Below are positions 1 through 13,036 of a stretch of 64,000 nucleotides of DNA, piece by piece (position 1 is the first letter of the stretch; every line of letters begins with the position of its first letter). This stretch comes from Gongronella butleri (Eukaryota; Mucoromycota; Mucoromycetes; Mucorales; Cunninghamellaceae). The notes under the pieces were generated by a model. That model made no database searches and was not told the origin of the DNA. It was given only the letters and a program-made list of their open reading frames with translations. The stretch is taken from positions 124,001 through 188,000 of the forward strand of contig JAIWZP010000002.1 of NCBI GenBank assembly GCA_025201375.1, in the 5' to 3' direction. The position numbers and the translations under genes were made by a program.

Positions 1-1430
1 AAATCATAGTGTGCGGTTTGCCAAGAGGGTTAAAACACCAAAAATGTAATAAAACATCCAATTCTTCGTTTTTAAGCGCGTCCTGCAAAGGAGTTGGCAA
101 GCTTTCGTGCTTGGTCAATTACGGCCGCTCCAGGCTCTCGTTTGAGCCCGCGGGCGTGCTTCAAGATCACGAAAACGGCGAGCAGCCGCCAGAACGAAAA
201 ATAACCAAAACCCCTGGATGACCCCCTGGCCAATTTTCAAAAATCACAAAAGGTCGCCGGATTGCCACGAAACTTGGAGGGTAACAGGATCGTACTTCCC
301 TCGTCATTTCTTACGCTGGTAAGTGTCGAGCATTGCAGGGCAGCTAGGGAGAATATCCACTTTCAAAGCATAAAAGCTCCCATTTTCAAATGGATGCCAT
401 TTGACAACGACGCGCTCTTACGGGGTTCCAAAAAAGGGGTTTCGCGCATTTCAACCGTGCGTATCCGAGGGTGCCGGTGATCATTTGAAAGACACGCTTT
501 TGCGCGATTTACAACGCGTCGAAATCCGTGTGTTTTTGAACGCGTCCAAAAGCGCGATCATCGACTATCACCAAGGCGCGGTGTGTATGCACAAGGATCG
601 TTGATTCATCCTCTCCGAGAAAATGCCAACTGTTTAGCACCAGCGCCCTTTGCCGTGAAATGAGAAGCATTTGAAAAACGCATTTTTGCCACATTCAAGC
701 CGCCGTTTCTCGAGTTCCATAGACCAGATTTCGCGGAAACTTGCCTCATTGTGGAGTACACGGCCGCGCGCAGCGTGCCTCCGTGTTTCGCAGCGATATG
801 GGGAATTGGCGTTTTCTTCCCCAAAAATCTCATCCGTCACGCGCGGCGGTAAGCCAAACGCGCCATATGGTGTTTCCTGGTAACCAGCAAGCCGATCTTC
901 ATTTTTTACGCACAGCGCTCGACGAACAACACTTCAAGAGCTCGCGCAGCAAGCCTGATGCACATCCACTCATGCCCATCGGACACTTTCGCATAAATGG
1001 CCAAAAAGTACCAATTCGAATTTTCTGGCGTTACAATGAGCCGGTTTCGTGTCAAATTTAGAATTGTCGCCCACTCGCAGAGCCTGGCCTTGGAGACAAC
1101 CTGATTTAAAAGCGACCATCTCAAGAGCGTACAAAGTCAACGGTCGGAAAACGTGAAATGAAATTACTTTTTTTTTACGCGCCGCTGACGTTCATCAAGT
1201 GACCCTCGCTCATGCGCTCCTGTTTGTTTTCAGGCTCAAGATGATACACTGGAGGCTCAAAAAAAGGCACCTTGGATTACCAGTTACTCTGATAGAGCGT
1301 CAAATAGGCAAAACAAAAAGTATTCCTTGGTAGTGCCCGCACAATCATCCATTTTCCGGTCCCCATCCGCAGTCTTTTTCCGTTCTCCTTGAAGGTACAG
1401 ACTGGGCCATGTCTCGCGGGCATGCGGTGC
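1..1430. other. Intergenic repeat-derived DNA, no gene seen
   Basis: No reading frame here has recognisable protein similarity, splice structure or coding-like composition. The stretch carries degenerate dispersed repeat sequence rich in ACGCG/CGCGT words. One part (283-604) recurs near 49.1 kb and is listed separately. Confidence 0.6.
283..604. repeat. Dispersed degenerate repeat, copy 1
   Basis: This segment matches 49094-49420 in the same orientation. Shared landmarks in order are a 'tttcttacgctg' word, 'gtcgagcattg', 'gacgacgcgctct', a 'tgatcatctgaaa'-like word, 'cgcgtc...gcgcgatcat' and 'tgcatgcacatga'-like ends. Similarity is patchy, as expected of an old dispersed repeat. No open frame is conserved between the copies, so I read it as non-coding. 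The family is not identified. Confidence 0.55.
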
Positions 1431-1564
1431 CTAGATGAGAAGCAATGCTTTTACGTTGTGCATGGATGCGCGTCGCGTGGCGCGTCGCTTTATTTTGAGT
1501 GTCAAAAGTGGTGAATGCGTGAGGTATGAATGCGGGTGAGTCAATGTTGAGACAAGATGAGGGT

Positions 1565-2256
1565 TTATGCGAATCGAACGCTCTTTCGTGTTGTCTAGTA
1601 AACAAAAATCATGCGAAAGGAAAGAATGAGGCATGGGCGATCTTTTGACCAGGTGCATTTTTTTTTCTATCATTCTTACGGCTTGTGCAGCCTTTGCCTG
1701 CTTTTCCTTTTTGTTCTTTCTGTGCTCGCGCTTCTTGGAGCGCTGCTGGTCCAAATATCTCTGTTTGGCATCCTCCAGCTTTTGCTGCCGCTTGTCCTTT
1801 TTCTGTTGCTTTTTCTCCTCTTGCGCATCGATCAATTCCTCGACAGCCATCTAAAATTTAAGAAATCGTGAGTGGATGGGCGGGCTGTTGCCAAAGGAAA
1901 CCGCAAAAACGGCATTATGGCGCATTGGCAAGCGTACCTTTTTTGCCAAGCGCTCTTCTTGCTTTTGCTCAATGCTGGAGGCAGCCTGCTCAATGATGGA
2001 CATCATATTATCCTATTTTAGAGTCAATAAAGAAAGGAAAGAGAAAAAAAAAAAAAGTCAACGTGAGCGAGATCCACGGTGATCTGTTTTCTTTTTCTTA
2101 CCTTTGTAGCATATTTTGGGTTGTCAATCTCAGAGGTGCCCTTCTTCTTTGGCTTATGACTTCGCTTTGCGACCTGCAGAGGGAATTAAAAAAAAAAAAA
2201 AAAGAGTGAGATCGTGCGTCAAAAAGAGCCATAAAACTTACTTTTTGCTTGGGCAT
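1565..2256 (-). CDS. Small basic lysine-rich protein, ribosome-biogenesis-like
   Basis: Five exons on the minus strand (2242-2256, 2102-2173, 1938-2012, 1680-1850, 1565-1594) give a 120-residue protein. It starts MPKQKVAKRSHKPKKKG, continues as a highly charged Lys/Glu/Gln helix that is probably a coiled coil, and ends KSVRFA. All exon junctions keep frame and use GT-AG. The composition resembles small nucleolar or ribosome-assembly factors of the Loc1/Alb1 kind, but I cannot assign it to a family. It is divergent from the rhomboid gene with 98 bp between start codons. The last exon is short and is the least certain part of the model; without it the frame would read through to about 1431. Confidence 0.6.
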
Positions 2257-2354
2257 AGTGTGCAAATTGAGAAGAAAAGGAAAAAAACGGCGGAGTGAAG
2301 CACGTCTCTTTTCTTTTCTCTGTTTCTTCCCGCCCCTCCTTGTCCCCTTTTTTT
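2257..2354. promoter_or_regulatory. Bidirectional promoter region
   Basis: Only 98 bp separate the start codons of the lysine-rich protein gene (minus) and the rhomboid gene (plus). Any core promoter elements for both must lie here or inside the genes. The sequence is pyrimidine-rich on the plus strand (ttcttttctctg and similar) with no clear TATA box. Confidence 0.5.
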
Positions 2355-3369
2355 ATGCTTTTGTTACTCTGTCGACGCGCGCCTATTTTGCGCAAAGCGC
2401 CTCGGTGTTCTTCTTTTACACCATTTCGCTCGTATATTCGGCCGTACTATGACCAGTCGAGTGGTCGGCGGACGACCACGTTGTCACTGGCGCAGCGCTT
2501 AGACCGGCTTGATGAGGGCAAAGTGCTGTGGGCGGTGATTGGCGTGAATGTTGGTGTTTATGGGCTCTGGCAATACGGGATCAACAACTACAAGCAATTT
2601 GGGGACGCAGGGTGCCTGCAATTCATGCTTCGGCACTTTATGAACTCGCCTGACGCGTGGGAGAACGGGCGGTGGCACACGCTGCTTTCGTCAGCCTTTT
2701 CGCACAAGGATTTGGATCATCTGGGCCTGAACATGCTCGTGTTGTATTCCATTGGGCAGGGCGTGCTGCAGGCCATTGGCAATACGCGCTTCTTGCTCTT
2801 GTACGGAGGCGCAGGCATTGCAGGGTCGCTCGCAACGCTCATGTACCGCAAATACATCCGCCCGCGCCTTGAGGGCCGCACCGCGCGAATGGACACGCCA
2901 TCCATGGGCTCCCTCGGCGCGTCCGGCTCCGTCATGGGCATCACCTCGTTTTTTGCGTGCGCATGTAAAGTGATGATATGATGGAAACCAACTCAATCGC
3001 CATGAGAAACCTTCAAAATGCTCATTTTTCTCTCTTTTTTTTCCCTTTTTCTTAGTTCCCAAGGCCACGTTTTTGGTGTTTTTCGTGATTCCCATGCCTG
3101 CCGTAGCGGTGGTCGGGTTGTTTGCCGCCTATGACGTGTACAAGGCGACGACGCTTAATGTAAAAGTCAACAAAAACAAAAAAAAAAAAAAAAGAAAAGA
3201 ACGAGAATTGTCACGCCACTTTTTTTTTCTTGCTGACCCGGCCTCTGTTTGTTTTTTTTAGCAAGGGATTGTGGACAGTGCGGCGCATATTGGCGGGATC
3301 ATGTATGGCTGTGGTTACTACTTTTTACGTGTCAAGCCGATGCTGCGAATGGGCCGCTGGCGCGTTTAA
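2355..3369 (+). CDS. PCP1: Mitochondrial rhomboid protease, PARL/Pcp1 type
   Basis: Three exons (2355-2964, 3056-3159, 3262-3369) encode about 273 residues. The N-terminus is Arg-rich and lacks acidic residues, as in a mitochondrial presequence (MLLLLCRRAPILRK). The rhomboid core is clear: WHTLLSSAFSHKDLDHLGLNM, then GASGSVMG carrying the catalytic serine, and DSAAHIGGIMYG carrying the catalytic histidine. In this family the protease cleaves inner-membrane substrates such as cytochrome c peroxidase and dynamin-like GTPases. I chose the ATG at 2355 because it starts the presequence; an in-frame ATG at 2295 lies inside the pyrimidine-rich leader. The first intron begins GTAAAG and both introns contain homopolymer runs. 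Confidence 0.9.
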
Positions 3370-3564
3370 AATTTTCAACCTGCCGTGTTTTTTTGTCCAA
3401 CCCATTTTGCCATTTCACGTGCCCCGCTTTTGGGCGGCCCAGCGGACCCAGGGGCCCCCCCAAAAAAATAAAGCTCATGACAGATTCCCCTCTTGCCCTC
3501 ATTTGGGCGCTCTTTTTATTTTTTTATTTTTTTGTTTCTTTTTCCTTTCGTTTTGTGAATACCA

Positions 3565-4774
<1,210 letters not shown>

Positions 4775-5176
4775 GAAAATCAACCGTTAGATAAAAGCCA
4801 TCGTTCTGTCATTTTTTTTTTAAAAAAAAAAGGGCCCCACCGTGAGCGACGTGACACAAAAAAACAGGCGGGGCTATAAAATTGGGTTCCCCTCTTTTCT
4901 TTTTTTTTTTCTGTTTTGCCGCTCTTCTTCTTTACCTTCGTTTTTTTTTTTTTTTTTTGCGCGCGCGCCCCCTTTTTTGTTTTCACACGCACTTTTTTAC
5001 CCCCTCCCCCTTTTGCTTGCCGCGCCTCTCCGCCACATTTTCTTCTTTTCTCACCATTGTCTTGGTAACAAGAAGCGACAACGCGGCCAATGAGGGTGGG
5101 GCCCACTCACACAACCCTTCGTTTTCTTTTTTTTTCTTTTTTATTCTTTTTCTTTCTTTTTTGTAGCTATTCCTCG

Positions 5177-8100
5177 ATGGCCCATCCGTCTTCGAGCAGC
5201 GGGAATCACTGGCTGAGCAATATTCTGCGTCCACGGTCGCAGTCTGTGACTGTTGAATCGTGTTTGAATCTTGCACAGCGTGATGCGAGCGCGTCATTGG
5301 ATGCACGGCCTGTTTTGCCGCTGCTTTCGAGTGATCAAGCATTGAGCAGTCGTTTGAAGCATTTGAAGGTGTTTTCGGAGCTATGTGCGACGTATCGGTT
5401 CACGCATCTTGAGAATGTGTTTTTCGACGTGCAAGACATCCTTGTTGGGTCGATGCCAAAAGACGCGCGGCACGCGGTGTTTGAGTTTTTGCTTGCCTGC
5501 ATCCAGGGTCAATATGCAGATCTTGGGATGGCGCGTGTGACGTTTTACAACTTTTTGCGCAGCTACCAGCTGATGGAAGATTTTGGGGACATGTATCGCG
5601 TGTTGCACGCGTTGTGCAACGGCGGGCGCGATATCTCTGGATTTGAAAAAAGCATCAACAAACTTCTGATCCAATGGCTCGAATGGACGCTCCGCCGCGT
5701 ATCCCACTACCCGCACCGCCTGCTGTTGGCATCGCATCCGCCACCCACCAAGCAACAGCGCGTGCCTAATCGCAGCAACAGCACCAGCACCACCAATAAA
5801 CCAGGCACCGCCACGGCCGCGGCCACAACGTCCACCATTGCCACGACAACGACCACGACCACCACGGTCCACACGGCATCGTCGTCCACGACGGCAGGCG
5901 CGGCTGCCAAGGCGGCTGCAGCGGCGGTGGCTGCCGGAGGACCTCCTGGATCGCCCTTTTCTTCATCAACGCGACAAGCACCTCAGCACCATCATCGCCA
6001 TCAACAAACACAAGGACAAGCAACGTCCATGACAAGCAGCACGTCGTCGACACGCACGGTGGCAAGCAGCATTCCCTTTCTCAGCGACATTTTGCACCTG
6101 TTGACCATGATCGCCAAGTTCAATTTCGCGCTTTTCGAGGAAAATCAAGTTTCCCAGATGGTGATGGCGACGCGCCAGGCGTTTTACACGTCGAATCACC
6201 CTCAGGACATCTCGACGTGCTTATCGTTTTGCGATGTCCTTGTGCGATATCGATTTGTGCCGTTACAAGCGCTTGAGCCGTTTTTGCAAATCATCTGCGG
6301 CACAGTCACGCTGCCACCACATGCCGCGTCCAAGATCTCGTATTGGCCCATCTTTCTCAACTTGCTGCGGTCGCATTGCGCACACAATGCCATTCTTACT
6401 CTATGCAATTTCCTGGACGACGCGTCGCTCGTCCCCGGATCAAGTGCCGAGAATCTGGCCGAGGGCGCCATTGTACTATTGTCGCGTGTCGCGTGGCGTG
6501 ACGCACAAACTAAGCAACTCGCAGACTCGCACAAGGTCGCCGTCGTCGTCATCCTGCTCTACTTTTTGCGCGCCATGCAAAAAGGCGCCAAAATTAACCC
6601 TGTGATCCACGCATGTATCTTGCGCGCCCTCTCCTCGCTCGTCGACCAAGGTTCGAACCCCACTGTCCCCATTGGCATCATGGAATGGGACGTCATCTGG
6701 GACATTGGTGACGCAGCCACCGCGCTCGCCCTTCGCACCATGGACGATGACGACGCCCGCCGCCCCGTCCTACGCGCCCAATTGGCTGGCCAAGTGTAAG
6801 AGCGAGAAAAAGAAAAAGGGACAAAAATAGGAGGAAAGAAAAAAGAAAGAAAGAAAAAGGCAAAAGGCGAGAAAAAATCAAGAAAAAATGGTCCAATTCA
6901 TCCCCCCTTTTTTTTTTTTCTCTCTCTTATTTCTCTCTTAGGGTGCAGCAAGAGGGAATCGACGCCGGCTACGACTTGCACTACCAACTTGGGCAATTTC
7001 TATTCAAGTTGCAAGCAATGCAAAGCAAAAAACAAGGAACCATGAGCACGCGATGGATGGACTTGCTGTATGCTCTGCGTCTGGACGTGTCTGGAGCGAT
7101 GGCATTGTCGCTGCTGGACTATTACCACGCCGAGCACCTGTTTCTCCCGTCGTCGGATCGATGGCTGGATCAATTATGGGACATGGCCACCACGTTTTAT
7201 TTGCCGTCGTCTGCGCCATTGGCGGTGCGATCGCGTGTACTAGCGATTGTGACCAATGTGTACACGGCCATCAAGGATTTTTACATGGACGACTATGTGA
7301 CGCGCATTGTGCTGCCCATGTGCGCCGGTGTGGCGGCCGAAAAGGACAAGACTTTGCGACAAGACGCCATTGATCTGCTCGTGCAATGTGCGCGTGATTG
7401 CCACAGGCCCGCGCTCTTTGACACGCTTCTGCACCTGCTTCAGGCGTGTGCCGTGTGTCACTGCAACGACGCCGCCAATCCAAAAACGACAAAAACAGCA
7501 AATACATCGTTCGGGTCCATTTCCGGCACATGCTCGCCGTCGATCCATGGCCAATGCACGGCGATCCCCGGTATCTGCGGCCTTCTCGACCTATTTGAGC
7601 AATTGCTGCACAACGATCTCGGCCACCCGCCAACTTTTTGTGCCAAAGCCTACCGCATCATCCTCGACGTTGTCCAGGAGCCCATCGGCCTCTTTTGCGC
7701 CTTTGGCGGCCCGCGCCTTATCGCCCTCGACATGCTGCTGCGCCTCCGCTGTTCCTCCAACCATCGCCTGTTTCTCATTGAAAAAGGTAAGAAAGAAAAA
7801 AAAAAAAAAGGAGCGTGAATTGACTCCCCCACTCACCTTTTTTACTATAAAATATAGTGCCGATCATGGATGATGACGACCAGTATGTTGCAGAGATCCG
7901 GCAAGAATACGAGACGCACAAGAAAAAGGTGCAGCAGCAACAGGCCGACGCGTACCCGGCAACCATCTCGTGCCCCGCACCGGCCAAGCCGCGTTTTGGC
8001 TACGCGGCGGCGTCTTTTCTATCGTATAACCCGCAGGCGGCCGACGACGACAATGAGGAAGAAGACGCCGATGCGGATGACGACGATGACGACGACGACG

Positions 8101-11100
8101 ATGAGGAGGATGACGAAGAAAAGGAGAATGACAATGAGGAAAAAGCGTCGCAAAAGTCGCACACATCGCAATCGAATCAAGAACCCGAGAACGATGGCCC
8201 ATTGGCGAAAAAGGAGGTGGTACTGGACATGAATGGACTCTTGCACGCGTACCTGTCGATCCTTTCCGAGTGCCCGAATTGGCATGTTGTGGTGTTTTTG
8301 CTGCAGCGGCTCAGTTGGCAATTGGCGACCAAGCATCTGTTTTGTGGATCGCGCAAGGGCATCCGGTTGCTGAGCCGATTGCTGGTCAAGGGCGTGACGT
8401 CGCGCCACTTTTTGAGCCAGGTGACAAACGTGCCGCCGGTGGTCAAGCGCAACGATTTCACCATTCATGCGTACCAGCTGCTGACGGTGCTCGTGTCTTA
8501 CCGCTACCTCAACAAACGTGATCAAGACGAGATTGTCTATGCGTTTTATGTTGGCATTACGCAGGTCACGCCGGCCACAAAGACATGCATTCACGCACTT
8601 GCCCTTTGTTGCCACGAATTGCCCTTGTCCATTGCCAAGATGCTGAATGAGATCCTGAGGAGGATGTCCCAGATCATTTCTGTGGGCAGCGTCGCCGTCC
8701 ACATTTTGGAATTCTTGTCGGGCCTCGCGCGCCTACCCAATTTGTATGCCAATTTCACCGGTGACATGTACAAACCCGTGTTTGCCATTGCCCTCAATTA
8801 TTTGCAACATGCACGCACTACTGCGGCCGCTGCTGCTGCCGCCTCCTCCTCGGCATCATCACCCGCTCTGTCGCCATTGTTCACGTCCATGTCGTCGCCC
8901 AATGCCAATGCCACCAATATGAATCCACCCACCAGTAGCCATCTCGACTCCCCCGGCAACAAAGACACCACCAATGCGCAGAGCCAGCCAATGGCCCAGT
9001 ACGTGCTGACCATGGCGTATTTGGTCATCACCATTTGGTTCACGGCCATTCCTCTGCGCGAACGGCGTAAACACGTGCCATTCATTGTCCAGCGCCTGTT
9101 GGCCGGTGGTCACGCTGATGAGCCCACATACACTTGCGTCGATATGCTCTCGCGCTTCACCTTTGCCGATCTGGCCCTGTCGCCCAACAAGAGCCTCGTG
9201 TCAAAGATCCTCATGGGCGACGTGCCAAACACCGATCTGGCCGCATCACAATCGTCGCTATCGTCCATGTCCGCTTCAACATCCGCAGCCATGCCGGCGC
9301 CCTCCGCACGCACCTGGGTCTATGGTTACACCTTGTTCACCCTAAAGACTGCCAAGGCCCTTGGCTGGGTCGAGGTCACCATTCGTCGCCCGTCAGGCAC
9401 CGTGTCCATGATGTGCAACATTGAAAATGCTATAAAGACAGACGACATTGACTACAAGACCTTGCCTGCGCTCCTCATGATGCAGTACCAACCCGACCTC
9501 ATGACACAGCGCCTGCTCATGCAGCACACCAATCATGACGACGACAATGAAATCGACGAACAACACCAACAAGACCGCGATGATGCCACCGCAACACCCA
9601 TTGTCGCCCCCAAACCATCGTCGTGGATGGACCAAGGCGAGGCATTGGGCATCTCGTTGCGTGGCGAGGATGACGATGACGATAACGACGACGAAAACCA
9701 CGAACATGTCAAGGAAAAGGACAATGAAAATGACAATGAAGCCTCGTTTTCTTCTACGTCGCCGGCCATGTCGCCTACAAAGGACACAGCCGCTGACCGC
9801 CCACCGTCCGCGGCCGTCGCAAAGTCGGCCGCCACCGCCACCTCGGCGCCGTCGTCCAATGCGTCATCGCCCCTGATTCTGCCTCCGGGACTCAAAACAC
9901 CGCGATTGGGCAAAACAAAGGAAACCATGGCCCAGGAAGAACGCATCCAGGCCATCTTGCGCGATATTCTGTCCGATCCTGCGCACGATCACCCGCAGCA
10001 GCAATTGCAACAGCAACAACAACAGCAGCAGTCGCAACAACAGCAGTCAGAAATCCGCAAAAGCGCCGCACCACCGCCCTTGGACCCTGCGTTCTTGTAC
10101 ATGCAGATGATCAACTACCCGGACATGGCCATGGAAGGCCTGCCGCCGTTGCCCGACGACGACGCCACGACGCGTGCCATTGGCAATCTGGACCGGATTC
10201 CCGTCGTCGATTTCCACAAGATTGGCCTCATTTACGTGCGCAAGGGCCAGACCGACGAAATCTCCATCTTGGCCAACGACCACGGATCGCCTGATTACGT
10301 GAAATTCTTGCACGGCCTGGGCACCCTCGAGCGCTTGCGCGGGCGCCAGGGCAACACGGGCGGCTTGGACAGAGCAAACGACATTGACGGCGCATACGCC
10401 TACTTTTGGAGAGACGATGTCACCGAGATGGTCTTTCACGTCGCTACCATGATGCCCACGCGCCTGGATCGCGACCCGCGCTGCAGCGGCAAAAAGCGCC
10501 ACATTGGCAACGATTTCATCACCATTGTCTATGTGGACGACGTCGACACGCCCTTTAAATTCGACACGCTGCCCGGCCAGTTCAACTTTATCAACATTAT
10601 CATCCGCCCATACTCCAAGGGATCAGGCTCCGTCAAGCCGATGCTCACGTATCCATGGATCCAGGAAAACACCTTTTTCCACGTCACCCTGCAACGCCGC
10701 GCCGACATGCCCGTCGACATTGGCCCCTTGGGCCACGGTAAACTCATCTCGGCACAGTCGCTGCCGTCCTTTATCCGGCACGTCGCCTTGCACGCCAATA
10801 TCTTTGCGCAAATCTTCCATCAGTATGGCGCAGGTGGCAAGCGCGAGCATGTGTCTCATTGGCGCGAGCGCCTCAGGCACATCCGCCGCATCAAAGACCG
10901 CTGGGCACAGCAGCAGCTTCAGCAACAACAGCAGCAGCAGCCACCGCTCCAGCAACCTTCTTCTTCGAATGCCGCACCAACAGCAGACACAATGGCCGCG
11001 TCATCTTTGGGTGGTGCTGCCGCTGCCGGCATGGAGGCAACAGGTGCTGCTGGTGGTGGTGTTGCAACAGGTGCGACGGGAGCCGCCAGTGGTGCCATAT

Positions 11101-11309
11101 CATCGGGTCCACTCATCGGCTCCGGCTCTGGTACCACGGGTAACAATGTGCTTCAGCCGTCCGCCGGTGTCGCTGGCACGTCCCTCATGGCCCAGTCCAG
11201 CGCCATCCATACCACGAGCCCCGCCTCGACCTCCAACACCCCCACACCAAACCTCATACCTCCGCAAGCCAGACTCGACCACGTTTTAAATTTCACTCGT
11301 TATACCTAG
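5177..11309 (+). CDS. TSC2: Tuberin (TSC2), Rheb GTPase-activating protein
   Basis: Three exons (5177-6795, 6942-7786, 7858-11309) give about 1,971 residues, near the length of animal tuberin. The N-terminal half is helical HEAT-like sequence, beginning MAHPSSSSG. The C-terminal RapGAP domain is unmistakable: FHKIGLIYVRKGQTDE, then KRHIGNDFITIVY, which contains the catalytic 'asparagine thumb', then QFNFINIIIRP and the RLRHIRRIKDRW region. By family knowledge it stimulates GTP hydrolysis on Rheb and so restrains TORC1. Low-complexity insertions interrupt the protein: poly-Asp/Glu around 8040-8140, poly-Gln around 9990-10045 and 10905-10945, and Ala/Ser/Thr-rich linkers. Residues at both introns keep frame. 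TSC1 is not in this window. Confidence 0.93.
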
Positions 11310-11788
11310 TTGTTCGTTTTTTTTCCTTTTTTATTTGCGTTTGTTGTCATCCTTGCATCGTCATCCCACCCCCTTGTCTTTCAAAATCACCTTCAATCCC
11401 AAATAAAAAAAATTAATTGCGTGCCTTGCCACCGGTTTTCATTCTTTTTAAGAGTCTTGCATGATGGCCGCTCTTGAAAATGAGTGTGCAGCTGCCGCAG
11501 CAAATTTTATGACTGCCTGTTACTGCAATTGTGAATGATGAATTGTATTAGGTTGAAAAAAAAAAAAAAAGTCAGTCAACCAGAGTTCGAGAAAAAAAAT
11601 GCACAAAAAAGCAAGATTTTGAAGACATCTTTTTTTTTTTTACAGTACACGAAATGTGATGTTGGTCCGCAACTTTTTCAAGCTCAATACAGTATACAAA
11701 ATCTGGCGCGCACTGTCACTTGAATCATTGGATGCCTGCAGCATCGTGCTACACTGCACAAAAAAAAAGGTCTCATTTGCGAATAATA
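11310..11788. other. 3' flank of TSC2, no gene seen
   Basis: AT-rich sequence with A- and T-runs and several tacagta-like words. An AATAAA-like word at about 11401-11406 is a candidate polyadenylation signal for TSC2. No gene or RNA was recognised. Confidence 0.5.
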
Positions 11789-13034
11789 CTGTACAAGTGG
11801 AGGTCAAAAAAAACTGGACACCCCTGGCAATTTTTTGCAAATTGGCTGTCAAGTTAATCACGTTAATCTCTTCTTCTGTATTGATCAGAAATGACTCCAA
11901 TGACATGAAATTTTGTAGTAACAATGGGTTAAAAGTATAAAAACAATTCGAAAATTATGAAGTAGCTATAGCAAGCAGATTTTGAAATAAACCAAAAAAG
12001 GGGTACCTGACGCTTCACGCGACGCGATGCGTACTCACGCGTATACAATGGTCTCTGGGGATGAATTGACATTATGAACACCATCTCCTATTTTTTCTGA
12101 GTCGAGTGCAATAGTGCTTGATTGTATACTACGAGTCAGTTTCATGTGTACATGCATCACATCGGTGCTGTGACCGATTTTGTAAATCCGCAACGTGACG
12201 CGTCACGCGTCAGACAGGTCTGGAATAGGGATTTTCATCTCTGGCACGTAATTTCAATTATTTTGCTGGCTTGAAACCACCGTGATTACAGTATTTAATT
12301 TGAAGAGCTACCGTACAATAGCCTGTTTTCGATTGGTTGCGATTTTATTAAAATTTAGAGCAGCACAAAGATCATGTTGGGGAAATCGCATCGTATGACG
12401 CGTCTGACGCGTCACAGTGTGGATTTACAGTAAATGCTCGTTATAACGGCACTCTTTATAACGGCATTTCATTGAAACTGATCGACGCCGTTATAAAAAT
12501 CACTGCAAAAAACCGTTACCGGTGTATACTCGCTCACACGTGACATTTTTGGTTACACACTGCCAAGCGAAGTATTCAAACTGTGCCGTTACAGTATAAG
12601 AATTCTGAATGCCGTTATAACGAGCATCTACTGTAAAATATCGGTCACAGCTCTAATGTGATTCATGTACCATGAAATTGGTTTACAGAGTACAATCAAG
12701 CACTATTATTGCACTCGACTCAGAAAAAAATAGGAGATGGTGTTCATAATGTCAATTCATCCCCAGAGACCATTGTATACGCGTGAGTACGCATCGCGTC
12801 GCGTGAAGCGTCAGGTACCCCTTTTTTAGTCTATGTCAAAATCTGCTTGCTATAGCTACTTCATAATTTTCGAATTGTTTTTATACTTTTAACCCATTGT
12901 TACTACAAAATTTCATGTCATTGGAGTCATTTCTGATCAATACAGAAGAAGAGATTAACGTGATTAACTTGCTTGACAGCCAATTTGCAAAAAATTGTTA
13001 GGGGTGTCCAGTTTTTTTGACTCCACTTGTACTG
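11789..13034. mobile_element. Long inverted-repeat MITE-like element (Tc1/mariner-type ends)
   Basis: The two ends are inverted copies. The left begins CTGTACAAGTGGAGGTC and the right, reverse-complemented, begins CAGTACAAGTGGAGTC; both continue AAAAAAACTGGACACCCC. A TA dinucleotide lies outside each end (11787-11788 and 13035-13036), as expected of a Tc1/mariner target site. The arms run roughly 11789-12215 and 12395-13034 around a centre of about 180 bp. There is no transposase frame, so the element is non-autonomous. The right arm is interrupted by a second element at 12428-12633. Confidence 0.75.
12428..12633. mobile_element. Nested 206-bp MITE with 24-bp terminal inverted repeats
   Basis: The left end reads CAGTAAATGCTCGTTATAAC and the right end, reverse-complemented, reads CAGTAGATGCTCGTTATAAC; the 24-bp repeats differ at one position. 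TA flanks both sides (12426-12427 and 12634-12635). Removing the insert and one TA restores the outer element's right arm, which then pairs with the left arm at about 12170-12190 (tgtgaccgat...taaatcc). Ends of this kind and a TA duplication fit pogo-like members of Tc1/mariner. It has no coding capacity. Confidence 0.8.
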
Positions 13035-13036
13035 TA

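Noticed and set aside
5966..6605. Antisense and alternative frames within TSC2 exon 1
   Set aside because: Shadows of a well-supported coding exon with low-complexity codons.
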